In this document: positions 1 to 7,213 of the stretch, piece after piece
Numbering within the stretch: the first letter of the stretch is position 1
How the letters are laid out: every line of letters begins with the position of its first letter
Origin: Bacillota bacterium
Lineage (GTDB): Bacteria > Bacillota > Dethiobacteria > DTU022
Assembly (NCBI GenBank): GCA_019428945.1
Contig: JAHYJM010000010.1
Location: forward strand, 1-45,876
DNA length: 45,876 bases
Reading direction: 5' to 3'
Program-made: the position numbers and the translations under genes
The notes under the pieces: model-generated
Databases searched by the model: none
Told to the model about the DNA's origin: nothing
Seen by the model: the letters and a program-made list of their open reading frames with translations, nothing else

Positions 1-127
1 TAGGTATTTGTAGATGACCTCGCTTACAAAAGAACGCCAGTTTTTCTGGTATTATTGCATGTCATTCAGTAGTATTGTGTACTCAAATAAGCCGGAAATG
101 CTTAAAAATAGGGATATAATACTACTA
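1..127. repeat. 127-bp perfect direct repeat, left copy (IS91-like fragment)
   Basis: Every base from 1 to 127 matches 6131-6257, in the same orientation; the copies diverge immediately after base 127/6257. The window begins inside this copy, so its true left extent is unknown. Read on the minus strand it encodes the start of the zinc-binding region of an IS91-type transposase (…YKYLE), interrupted by stop codons. The shared abrupt end suggests position 127 is a transposon terminus or a recombination boundary. Confidence 0.9.
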
Positions 128-185
128 TTTGTTTTTTTCGATGTTTTTTGCTACAACGCAAATGGCTCGTGGCTGATACCTCCTC

Positions 186-215
186 TTGACAGGTTTCTAT
201 AGACTGAGTTATTAT
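186..215 (+). promoter_or_regulatory. Putative sigma-A promoter for the winged-helix regulator
   Basis: A TTGACA -35 box at 186-191 is followed after 18 bp by TATTAT at 210-215. The predicted start point lies about 45 bp before the regulator's ATG. The promoter sits just outside the repeat, so the regulator probably does not depend on transcription from the transposon. Confidence 0.5.
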
Positions 216-264
216 ATGTATAAGTTTTTGGGTCTTTTGGGGCAAAATGATTGGAGTGAGATAA

Positions 265-963
265 ATGACTTTGACCCGGCGAAGAAAAGAGTTTTTACAA
301 AAGCTTAAAGAAATATATGAAAATACCAGAACCCCCGTACATTATATCACTGTGGCTAAGGCGCTTGGGGTCAGCAAGTGGACGGCATATGATATCTTGA
401 AGGATCTGGAGAAAGAAGGTTATTTACGTAGCGAATATTCCGTAAGTCGTGAAGAAAGATACCCGGGGCGCTCAGTCATCCTTTTTCTTCCGACCCCAAA
501 AGCCGGGGAATTATTCCTGAAAGAAAAAGATGAAATCGACCACATGGAAGAATGGCACGCTGCCCAGGGAAAACTTCTCGAAATACTTGAAAATGTAAAA
601 AAACACGGCTTGAAAAATAATATTGACATCCTCCTGGAAGATATACCGACTACCGAAGCGCCGATAATAATCAGCGCAAAGATAATATTCGTAATGATTG
701 TTTACATTCAAAGGTTGGGTACAGAAACTGTAAAAATAATGAAAAATCTGCTGCAGCCGGCCCTCAGGCCTGAACTGGTCCTGAGCCTGTTCGTGGGTGC
801 GGCTCTGGGAGTAACGGTCAAAAATAAAAATATACATGGTTTCATATACGACCAGCTGGCTGACGAAGTGAGCCAGTTCCAAAAATATATTTCGGAATTT
901 AGCGTCAAAGAAAATAAATTGCTGGTTAGCTTTTTGGGTGATGCTTTAGAACGAGCAGTATAA
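265..963 (+). CDS. Winged-helix transcriptional regulator, unknown target
   Basis: This 232-residue protein has an N-terminal winged helix-turn-helix at about residues 20-65: a PVHYITVAKALGVSKWTAYD recognition segment, then a basic wing region containing RYPGRSV. The rest is a helical, partly hydrophobic domain (about 125-190) I cannot assign; it may bind a ligand or form a dimer. The ATG at 265 follows a GGAGTGAG ribosome site. The first gene downstream on the same strand is a radical SAM enzyme, 178 bp away, so local control of that gene is plausible but inferred. There is no transmembrane anchor or signal peptide. DNA binding is fairly certain; the family of the C-terminal part is not. Confidence 0.75.
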   Translation: MTLTRRRKEFLQKLKEIYENTRTPVHYITVAKALGVSKWTAYDILKDLEKEGYLRSEYSVSREERYPGRSVILFLPTPKAGELFLKEKDEIDHMEEWHAAQGKLLEILENVKKHGLKNNIDILLEDIPTTEAPIIISAKIIFVMIVYIQRLGTETVKIMKNLLQPALRPELVLSLFVGAALGVTVKNKNIHGFIYDQLADEVSQFQKYISEFSVKENKLLVSFLGDALERAV

Positions 964-1100
964 ATTTTTTAGACAATTATTTGGTCTTATTGGTGTTTTG
1001 TGTTTTATTGGTATGCTCCGAAGATGTCTTTACTAAACTCGCGTCAGGGAAGTGATTTTATATGTAGTTTTTCTTCAGCGGCCACAAGAGAAAGAATAAT

Positions 1101-1131
1101 TATACTAATCTTATACTAAACTAAAAGGAGG
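1101..1131 (+). promoter_or_regulatory. Two -10-like boxes and strong RBS before the radical SAM gene
   Basis: TATACT occurs twice, at 1101-1106 and 1112-1117, in the 178-bp gap after the regulator. No convincing -35 box pairs with either. A near-perfect AAAAGGAGG ribosome site at 1123-1131 precedes the ATG at 1142. The absence of a -35 would suit activator-dependent transcription, but this is only suggestive. Confidence 0.35.
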
Positions 1132-1141
1132 CATCAGAAGA

Positions 1142-2539
1142 ATGCAGTGGAAAACGGCAAATCTCGACTTCGCCAAAAACTATGTAAAGAAACAGGTCCT
1201 TTGCCAGATCTTGGATTATCTTGAAAAAGACCCCGAAGCAAGCTTGCCTAAAATTCTTAACCTTGTAAAGTTGTTTCCCATTCAAGAGATACACAAGGAA
1301 CAGGTGGAGCAGTTAGCCCTGACTTACCGTCAAAACCCAGTTATCAAAACTTACGTCAACCGGCTGTTCGTCACGACACACCCCAATGTCAAGCAACGTC
1401 TGTTTTACAACTTTTTGATTAATTTCATGCTTTTTGGCACTCAAAAACAAGTGCAGATGTCGCAAAAACACGGGATAAATGTACCGTACACCTTCCTGGT
1501 GGACCCGACCAGCGCCTGCAACCTGGCTTGCGAGGGCTGCTGGGCCGGTCGGTACGCGAAAAAGAATTCGCTGAGCTTCGAAAGAATGGACCACCTTTTT
1601 TCCGAGGCCAAAGAGTTGGGTATCTACTGGGTGGTCTTGTCAGGCGGGGAGCCATTCGTTTACCCACGTTTGTTTGAGCTGGCCAGCATTCATAACGACA
1701 TGGCATTTATGGTTTATACCAACGGTACGCTAATCGACGAGGAGGTAGCCAATAAAATCGTTGAGGTGGGGAACCTGTCGCCGGCCATCAGCTTAGAGGG
1801 CTGGCGGGAACGCACCGACGCCCGCCGTGGCGTTGGCACCTTTGACAAAGTAATGGGGTCCATGGACTTGTTGAAGGAAAGGGGAACCGTATTCGGGGTG
1901 TCGATTACTGTCACCAAGGATAACGTAATGGAAGTCACCAGCGACGACTTCATCGACTTTCTGGTCGGCAAAGGAGTCTCTTACGGATGGTTGTTCCATT
2001 ATATCCCCATCGGGCAGGATCCCGACCCGGATCTGATGGTGACGCCGGAACAGCGAGCCTACCTGGCCGAACGCATCCCGTACATCCGCACCAATAAGCC
2101 TATCATGCTGGCCGACTTCTGGAACGACGGTGAAAAGTCCGGTGGCTGCATCGCCGGCGGGCGGCGGTATTTCCATATCAACGCTGCCGGAGACGCGGAG
2201 CCCTGTGCCTTCGTCCACTTTGCTGTCGACAATATCAAGGATAAGACCCTGCTGGAAGTCCTGCGTTCGCCCCTATTCGCGACCTTCCAAACGCATCAGC
2301 CCTTCTGCGAAAACCATCTGCGGCCCTGCCCGATCATAGACAATCCGGATGCGCTACGGGCAATCGTGGCCGAGTCAGGGGCCCATCCCACACACCCGGG
2401 TGCTGAAACGGTGCTGGAAGGTTTTGTAGCAGACTCCCTGGACCAGAAGGCAAAAAATTGGTCAGCCGTTTGCAATGCCATTTGGGAGAAACGCAGGAGC
2501 GGGCAACAGGCACAAAACGAATGCCGGCAGTACAAATAA
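1142..2539 (+). CDS. Radical SAM enzyme with C-terminal cysteine motif
   Basis: This 465-residue protein carries the radical SAM cluster motif CX3CX2C at Cys126, Cys130 and Cys133 (CNLACEGC), with the SAM-binding GGEP at about 168-171. A C-terminal segment has further cysteines at 336, 355, 389 and 396 (GGCIAGGRRYF, EPCAF, PFCENHLRPC). That resembles a reduced SPASM-type auxiliary iron-sulfur site. The first 110 residues are a helical extension. Substrate unknown; relatives of this layout modify peptides, heme precursors or lipids, and I cannot choose among them. The preceding gene encodes a regulator. Its codons look more GC-rich than those of the core genes further right, and it lies in a transposon-riddled stretch, so recent acquisition is likely. 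Confidence 0.85.
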   Translation: MQWKTANLDFAKNYVKKQVLCQILDYLEKDPEASLPKILNLVKLFPIQEIHKEQVEQLALTYRQNPVIKTYVNRLFVTTHPNVKQRLFYNFLINFMLFGTQKQVQMSQKHGINVPYTFLVDPTSACNLACEGCWAGRYAKKNSLSFERMDHLFSEAKELGIYWVVLSGGEPFVYPRLFELASIHNDMAFMVYTNGTLIDEEVANKIVEVGNLSPAISLEGWRERTDARRGVGTFDKVMGSMDLLKERGTVFGVSITVTKDNVMEVTSDDFIDFLVGKGVSYGWLFHYIPIGQDPDPDLMVTPEQRAYLAERIPYIRTNKPIMLADFWNDGEKSGGCIAGGRRYFHINAAGDAEPCAFVHFAVDNIKDKTLLEVLRSPLFATFQTHQPFCENHLRPCPIIDNPDALRAIVAESGAHPTHPGAETVLEGFVADSLDQKAKNWSAVCNAIWEKRRSGQQAQNECRQYK

Positions 2540-2859
2540 CCAAACTACAACGGGGATTTTATTATATCCCACGGGAGTTCAACGGGCAAGGCTGTTAAAA
2601 GCGCGATAAGGGTAGCTATGGAATTAGTTGAAAGCCGTTTGGTGGAATATATCCGCGACGGCATTGAAAGGGCGAATGTAGACGGGGTTGGTGAACCGCA
2701 TACCCAGAGAATTAGTTAATACCGGTACCAATGGTATTGAGACATGCATACCCGATTGGGTGCTCACTTTCAACGATCAAGGATGCGGAAACGTCGGATT
2801 AAAAATAACCCGTGCCGGTAAGCATTCCTGTAATCAGTGAAAACGCTCTTTGAAAAATG
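2540..2859 (+). other. Gene-free stretch with a possible coding remnant
   Basis: No complete gene is visible. An open stretch ending at the TAA at 2717-2719 reads GKAVKSAIRVAMELVESR and continues to EPHTQRIS. It has the look of the C-terminus of a real protein but no start or ribosome site. I do not recognise the family. The rest up to the IS110 remnant shows no coding signal. Confidence 0.3.
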
Positions 2860-2924
2860 TATAACCTCCAGATATGATTGATGTGTGCTCTGAGGTGCAC
2901 AAAAACCATAAACCGGAGGTTATA
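2860..2924 (+). promoter_or_regulatory. Inverted repeat that pairs with the IS110 transposase RBS
   Basis: TATAACCTCC at 2860-2869 is the exact reverse complement of GGAGGTTATA at 2915-2924, which contains the transposase ribosome site just before the ATG at 2930. Transcripts entering from outside would fold so that the ribosome site is masked, a common way for insertion sequences to avoid impinging expression. In IS110 elements the non-coding end also encodes a bridge RNA; whether a remnant persists here cannot be judged by eye. Confidence 0.5.
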
Positions 2925-2929
2925 ACCAA

Positions 2930-3391
2930 ATGAATCACTCTAAGAAATTGGAAGTAATCACACCAAATACACTAATTATTGGCGTTGATATTTCGAAAAA
3001 GCTCCAATGGGCCAGGTTCACCGACTACCGTGGCATTGAGTTGGGCAAAGACCTTAAGTTCGAGAACGACAAACCCGGCTTTGAAAGAATCTTATCAAGT
3101 ATTAAAACTGTTTGCAAGCTCAAGAAAATGGATGCTGTGATCGTGGGGATGGAGCCGACCGGTCACTACTGGAAACCCCTTGCGAACTACTTGATTTCAA
3201 ACGAAATAGCAGTAGTGATGGTTAACCCATATCATACCAAACGCGCTAAAGAGCTAGATGATAACAGCCCCACAAAGAATGACAAAAAAGACGCCTAAAC
3301 CATAGCGAGGTTAGTTCGAGACGGTAGATATTACGAGGTTTACATGCCGCGGGATGTATATGCGGAACCACGCCGATACCTGGGATGCTAA
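2930..3391 (+). pseudogene. IS110-family transposase, N-terminal part, with nonsense codon
   Basis: The reading frame matches the IS110 (DEDD) transposase catalytic domain: IIGVDISKKLQWARF with the first acidic residue, VGMEPTGHYWKP with the catalytic Glu, and SPTKNDKKDA. A TAA at 3296-3298 sits where relatives usually have Lys or Leu (KKDA-stop-TIARLV). The same frame then continues recognisably as ARLVRDGRYYEVYMPRDVYAE before homology stops near 3370. Full IS110 transposases are about 400 residues, so over half is missing. The break coincides with the start of an inverted C-terminal fragment. The element is dead. Confidence 0.85.
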
Positions 3392-3503
3392 GAATTATCT
3401 CTTTTAACCCCGTTTCAGCCAGAACCAACTCCATGGCGCTTTCTATCTGCTCAAGTTGCTTCGTCAAAAGCTCTAATTCCTCAATCTGGGTCGCGGATAT
3501 GCC
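3367..3503 (-). pseudogene. IS110-family transposase C-terminal fragment, inverted
   Basis: On the minus strand this stretch reads EELELLTKQLEQIESAMELV followed by LKEIILSIPGIGVV. That is the coiled region plus helix-hairpin-helix of the IS110 C-terminal (transposase_20) domain. It faces the opposite way from the N-terminal fragment on the plus strand, and the two meet within a few bases near 3367-3370. This needs an internal inversion or two independent insertions with deletion. Confidence 0.8.
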
Positions 3504-3621
3504 GCAGGCATGGTTTTATGGATAACCTTCCAGGGGCAGGATGCGAAAAACAGGGTCGAATAAATGATTACTGAGCAGTAAAAGGGTGCGGAAAGTCAGG
3601 TCTAATTTAGGAGGCTATCAA

Positions 3622-4212
3622 TTGTTAAAACTGTTTACGCTGCTAATGTTCAAGATCAACGGTTGGAAAGTAGACGGCAAGTTGCCCCCAGGGATAAAAA
3701 AATCTATCATCGTTGCCGGACCACACACGAGTAATTTTGATTTTATATATGCCATGGGCGGATTATACACGCTTGGCATACCAGTTAATTACCTGATCAA
3801 GAAAGAATGGCTGAACAATATCTTACTCGGACACATTTTTAAAGGATCCGGGGCATTGAGTGTAGATCGCAGCCGCTGCCACTCTATGGTTGATACAATT
3901 GCCGGTATTATCAGATCAAGCAGAGATGACCTGCATATTATGATCTCCCCGGAAGGCACAAGGAAACTTGTTCACCAATGGAAAACAGGTTTTTACTACA
4001 GCGCCCTGAAAGCCAATGTGCCTCTTGTTCTTTTCGGCCTGGACTATTCGAAAAATATTGCCGTAATCGGTCCTACATTTATGCCAACAGGCTGCTTTAG
4101 ACGGGATGTGCAAATTATCAAAGAATTTTACCGGGAAGTAACCCCCAAGTATCCCAAAAATTTCAGCCTGCAGGTTTACCTTCCCGATGATCAGGACATT
4201 TATACCTGTTGA
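3622..4212 (+). CDS. 1-acyl-sn-glycerol-3-phosphate acyltransferase-like protein (PlsC family)
   Basis: The protein belongs to the glycerophospholipid acyltransferase fold. The HX4D catalytic motif is in GPHTSNFDF, and the second block, SPEGTRKLVHQWKTGFYYSA, holds the EGTR phosphate-binding motif. The family transfers an acyl chain to lysophosphatidic acid or related acceptors at the inner membrane face. I chose the TTG at 3622: an AGGAGG at 3610-3615 lies the ideal distance upstream, giving 196 residues. The in-frame ATG at 3586 has no such site. The gene sits alone between transposon remnants, so it may be cargo of the island; its actual acceptor is unknown. Confidence 0.8.
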   Translation: MLKLFTLLMFKINGWKVDGKLPPGIKKSIIVAGPHTSNFDFIYAMGGLYTLGIPVNYLIKKEWLNNILLGHIFKGSGALSVDRSRCHSMVDTIAGIIRSSRDDLHIMISPEGTRKLVHQWKTGFYYSALKANVPLVLFGLDYSKNIAVIGPTFMPTGCFRRDVQIIKEFYREVTPKYPKNFSLQVYLPDDQDIYTC

Positions 4213-4308
4213 TATAGCCTTTTACGAATAGAAACCTGTTTTTAATTCCCTACAGCGCGTGCGGTAAATCGGCATCGGCGCCCTGCTTAAGGGTATATCC
4301 GGAGAGGC

Positions 4309-4634
4309 TATCCCTATATGACCGGTGTGGCTGTCGTGCTTTTATCGCCGTTTACTGGACCTGGAGCGGTGGGTTAAAAGCTGTAGTCTGGACTGATTCA
4401 CTGCAAGCGGCAGTAATGTCAACTGTGGCAATATTATCGGTATTGTTTATAGTTTACTGCGGTTTCGGAGGCTTTGGGGGGATGTTTACACGGCTTGAAA
4501 CAAACTACCCTTCCTGGCTGATTGTTCTGGGGCCGGGCTTTTTCATCATCAACACCTTTGTTGGTCTTACCCTGCCCTGGTTTTTCTTTTCACTATCCAA
4601 CCTGCTGGTCAGCCAGAAACTGTTTGTACCCTAA
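4309..4634 (+). pseudogene. Sodium:solute symporter fragment
   Basis: The reading AFIAVYWTWSGGLKAVVWTD, followed by DSLQAAVM and a run of hydrophobic segments, is characteristic of an internal part of the SSS (sodium/solute symporter) family. Upstream the homology continues in a different frame (YMTGVAVV), showing a frameshift near 4330. Both ends are missing: complete symporters have about 500 residues, while roughly 100 remain. No ribosome site or promoter is evident. The substrate cannot be inferred. Confidence 0.65.
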
Positions 4635-4647
4635 TTTCCCGGCTAAA

Positions 4648-5382
4648 TTATAACCATGCCGGAAGTGCGACTTCGAGTTTTTCCATAATCAAGCACTGAG
4701 GTTTAGTAACCTCTGTTATAATCTGGCCATATTTGCCTGAATAACGCACTTGGGTCAGGGTCTCCATCTCAAGGAGCAATTCACGGACGGAATATTTATC
4801 AAGCATTTCGCTGTCCCGCATTTTTTTACGTAGGATGCTCATATAAATAAGAGCGATAAACTGGACGAAAAAACGTCCATCCATAACCGGTGAACTGTGC
4901 ACACGCAAACGCTTCATATCAAGTTGGTTTTTCAAGTCATCAAAACATTTTTCTACGCTATCCTTGTTGCGGTAAGTTGACAGCGCCTCGAGCGGATCCT
5001 TAAAATCATTGCTTAAGAGAACGTAGAATCCGGCATAGTGGTTGCGGTGCTCTGCAATGCCTACATTGTTAAAAGACACCTTGCGGCCGCGGACCGGAGT
5101 TTCTTTCACTGTAAAAAAAGTCTTGTAGGCCTCCTCATGGTTGCTGTTGAAAAAGCCTGTTTCCAGCTCTTTCTTGTAGGCTAAAAGCTCTTCGGTAAAA
5201 TCATCGGTGGCCTGGGCTGCTGCATGGGCATTGTAATAAAGGTGAAGATAGCAGCGTTTGCGCTCCTTGCCCCAAGGTAAAAGGCGGGAGTGAAGATAGA
5301 GCACTTCTCCTTCCATCTTGTGGTAACTATCAGGATTCTGGATGCTGTCTTTTGATAGATAAGAACTTGCTTTTCTGTTGGG
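4648..5382 (-). pseudogene. IS1634/IS4-like transposase, 5'-truncated
   Basis: The frame from an ATG at 5316 to 4648 gives 222 residues, and homology-like sequence runs in frame upstream to about 5382 (NRKASSYLSKDSI). The C-terminal block YRNKDSVEKCFDDLKNQLD contains the Y…R…E (YREK-type) signature of DDE transposases of the IS4/IS1634 group, with the final catalytic Glu. Family members are around 500 residues or more, so the N-terminal half with the first two catalytic Asp residues is gone. There is no start codon with a ribosome site. It is a remnant, not an active element. Confidence 0.75.
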
Positions 5383-5390
5383 AATATACT

Positions 5391-5593
5391 ACTACATTAG
5401 AAAGCTGCAGGTCAAGCTATCCCGACCCTAAAAAACAGACTTTAGCCCGATTTGCCACTGGTAGAGGTGAAGTAGAGGGCATTTAAAGACCATCTCGGGG
5501 TTTTACACTTAAGAGCATGCAAATTGGACAAAGAGATAAACTAAATGGCCCTGTTTTTGGCATAACGCAACCTAATGATGACCTAAAACCGGT
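5391..5593. other. Non-coding spacer between two transposase remnants
   Basis: I see no open frame or RNA here. The stretch lies just beyond the 3' end of the IS91-like transposase remnant, where the replication origin end of such elements normally lies, but no diagnostic hairpin could be confirmed. Confidence 0.3.
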
Positions 5594-6257
5594 TTACCTG
5601 GAGGAAGCATGCTTCAGACAGAGCTTTTCATCTGGTAGCTGCGAATAGTCATCTTCATAGCGGTTATTATGGTGATTATCTATATCCGGATACTTAAGGT
5701 CACCTGCAAATGTAAGCTGTTCTGTATGCTGCGCCTGATCCGGCACAAATTGAAGCAAGACCTTGCCGGGCGGCGGGCCGTGGTTTCTCGTTTCCCATAG
5801 ATCAAGGTGCAGCAGGATCTTTTTTATTACGGCAACATCATCGATTAGGGCAATCACTTGTTATGCCAGCTGAGCATATTGTCGATTACGGCATCTGAGA
5901 TCTTGCCCTCTTTTTTAAGCATTTTGAAAACTTCCATCCGAAAAGACCCATTGCCGGTGGGGCACTTTTTTTAATACCGCTTTATACAACCATTCGCCAA
6001 ACTCCACCACCCGTTTCTGGTGGCAGGAGGGGCAAAAATGGCGGCACTTGCAGGAGAAAGCCAGCAGATACTCGTGATTACAATCTTCACACTTAACGCG
6101 GGCAAAACCAAAATGCGGATCGCCGCACTCTAGGTATTTGTAGATGACCTCGCTTACAAAAGAACGCCAGTTTTTCTGGTATTATTGCATGTCATTCAGT
6201 AGTATTGTGTACTCAAATAAGCCGGAAATGCTTAAAAATAGGGATATAATACTACTA
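5594..6257 (-). pseudogene. IS91-family (HUH) transposase remnant with internal deletion
   Basis: Reading leftward, the frame near 6170-5945 gives KYLECGDPHFGFARVKC, CEDCNHEYLLAFSCKCRHF and CPSCHQKRVVEFGEW. This is the zinc-binding N-terminal domain of IS91-type transposases, with its CX2C pairs. A short piece MLKKEGKISDAV follows near 5920. After a frame change comes the family's C-terminal part in 5857-5594 (ALIDDVAVIKKIL, GPPPGKV). The central part with the HUH and catalytic Tyr residues is deleted. Stop codons also interrupt the extreme N-terminus. The right end coincides with the 127-bp repeat. Confidence 0.8.
6131..6257. repeat. 127-bp perfect direct repeat, right copy
   Basis: This copy is identical to 1-127 and in the same orientation. 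It forms the outer end of the IS91-like remnant. Identity with no substitutions implies that the second copy arose recently or is kept uniform by recombination, although the coding frame it carries is already broken. Confidence 0.9.
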
Positions 6258-6287
6258 AAGAGCATTAAAAGATATCACTTCTGCTTC

Positions 6288-6332
6288 CTACGAATCAGGA
6301 GGTCGCAGGTTCAAATCCTGCCGGGCGCACCA
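6288..6332 (+). pseudogene. 3' part of tRNA-Arg(ACG), probable attachment-site remnant
   Basis: CTACGAA at 6288-6294 is a normal anticodon loop with anticodon ACG. It is followed by the 3' anticodon strand TCAGG, variable loop, a T arm (GCAGG/TTCAAAT/CCTGC), acceptor strand CGGGCGC, discriminator A and encoded CCA at 6330-6332. The 5' part (acceptor, D arm, 5' anticodon strand) is absent: the preceding bases cannot pair with TCAGG or with the acceptor strand. A break at the anticodon loop is typical of integrase sites in tRNA genes. It is not a functional tRNA. Confidence 0.8.
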
Positions 6333-6364
6333 AAAAAAAAGCCCCTCCGCATCAGCGGAGGGGC
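6332..6364 (-). terminator. Rho-independent terminator of the lipoprotein gene
   Basis: A perfect 10-bp stem (GCCCCTCCGC at 6341-6350 with GCGGAGGGGC at 6355-6364, ATCA loop) is followed on the minus strand by nine T residues. It ends the lipoprotein gene whose stop lies at 6401. It directly abuts the CCA of the tRNA fragment. Confidence 0.9.
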
Positions 6365-6400
6365 TTCTGATTAAACATAAATCAGTTAAAATTTATCGCT

Positions 6401-6991
6401 TTAATCGTCGTCGTCATCATCACTGTTGAAATTAAAGCCGGAAGGATTTGATGTTCCGAATCCGTCAAACCAGCCACCGTCAGTACCGCCAGCAGCTTCT
6501 TCTTGCTTTTTTTCTTCCTTCCAGGCGGCATAGCTTTGTGTTGTTCCGCCTTGTGTTTCTGCATACCACTTCATCATATCTTTATTATATTCGCCCTTGG
6601 CCCCGTTGGCGGCAAACCAGGCCATATAATCTCTGGTGCCTGGTGGTGGCGGATTGTTTGGGCCATATTCGCCTGTATTTGTTGATTGTTCTGTCTGAGG
6701 CGGCGTTGTGCTCGGCTCAGGCTGTTGTTGTGTAGGCTGCTGTGTCGGGGTCTGCTCAGCAACTACTACCTCTTCAACAACTTCTTCCTCGGCAGGATCT
6801 TCTTTCGGATTGACAATATTATCATCTGCCGCACTGCGATGGGATAAAAGCAGCCATCCAGGCAAATCGCTTTCCAGGCCGGCCGTTATTTCCGGTTGTG
6901 CACTACGCATTCCTAACAGGCTGCATCCCATCAGGGACAACGATAAAACGACTACAAGGCTTACAATAAGTAAGGTCTTAACTCTGGACAT
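6401..6991 (-). CDS. Secreted lipoprotein with acidic, low-complexity body
   Basis: The 196-residue product starts with a lipoprotein signal peptide: two basic residues, a hydrophobic core, and lipobox LMGC with the acylated Cys at about residue 23. It would be anchored on the outer membrane face. A Glu/Val-rich stretch, then a Gln/Pro/Thr-rich linker (TPTQQPTQQQPEPSTTPPQT), leads to a compact segment rich in Tyr, Trp and Lys around RDYMAWFAANGAKGEYNKDM. The end is a run of six Asp residues. No enzyme family is recognised. The ATG has an AAAGGAGG site. It is transcribed away from a zinc-ribbon membrane protein gene. The Asp tail might bind cations, which is speculation. Confidence 0.75.
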   Translation of the reverse strand: MSRVKTLLIVSLVVVLSLSLMGCSLLGMRSAQPEITAGLESDLPGWLLLSHRSAADDNIVNPKEDPAEEEVVEEVVVAEQTPTQQPTQQQPEPSTTPPQTEQSTNTGEYGPNNPPPPGTRDYMAWFAANGAKGEYNKDMMKWYAETQGGTTQSYAAWKEEKKQEEAAGGTDGGWFDGFGTSNPSGFNFNSDDDDDD

Positions 6992-7025
6992 ACAGGTTCC
7001 TCCTTTAAAGACCTTTTCGTAAAAT

Positions 7026-7063
7026 TAAGCCCGCTTGTCTGTCATGACGAATTTACGGGCTTA
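7026..7063 (-). promoter_or_regulatory. Hairpin in the leader of the lipoprotein gene
   Basis: TAAGCCCG at 7026-7033 pairs with CGGGCTTA at 7056-7063. On the minus strand the stem lies 35 bases before the lipoprotein start and is followed by a short T-rich stretch (AATTTTACG). It could act as an attenuator or transcript stabiliser. Confidence 0.35.
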
Positions 7064-7107
7064 CTGTTTTGCATTATAACTGAAGAGGGGGCAAAATGCA
7101 AGTAGTG

Positions 7108-7135
7108 GTGACATAGCCCTTGATTATGATATAAT
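7108..7135 (+). promoter_or_regulatory. Sigma-A promoter of the zinc-ribbon protein gene
   Basis: GTGACA at 7108-7113 and a perfect TATAAT at 7130-7135 are separated by 16 bp. Transcription would begin near 7142, about 70 bases before the ATG at 7214. Confidence 0.6.
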
Positions 7136-7213
7136 GTAACCTGCTATCCGGTTGAGCTTCTTTTGTTGAACCGGACTGTATGCTAAAGTGATAACAGATT
7201 GGGAGGTAATCTA

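Noticed and set aside
14-202. Short open frame beginning MTSLTKERQFFWYYC, repeated at 6144
   Set aside because: It is the antisense of an IS91-type transposase start and lies in the direct repeat; no ribosome site.
5380-5398. Shared ATACTACTA-type sequence at the IS1634-like 5' break and at the end of the 127-bp repeat
   Set aside because: Only about nine bases match in AT-rich DNA; too short to claim a common recombination site.
6258-6332. Complete functional tRNA-Arg
   Set aside because: The 5' acceptor, D arm and 5' anticodon strand are missing; the preceding bases do not pair with the 3' strands.
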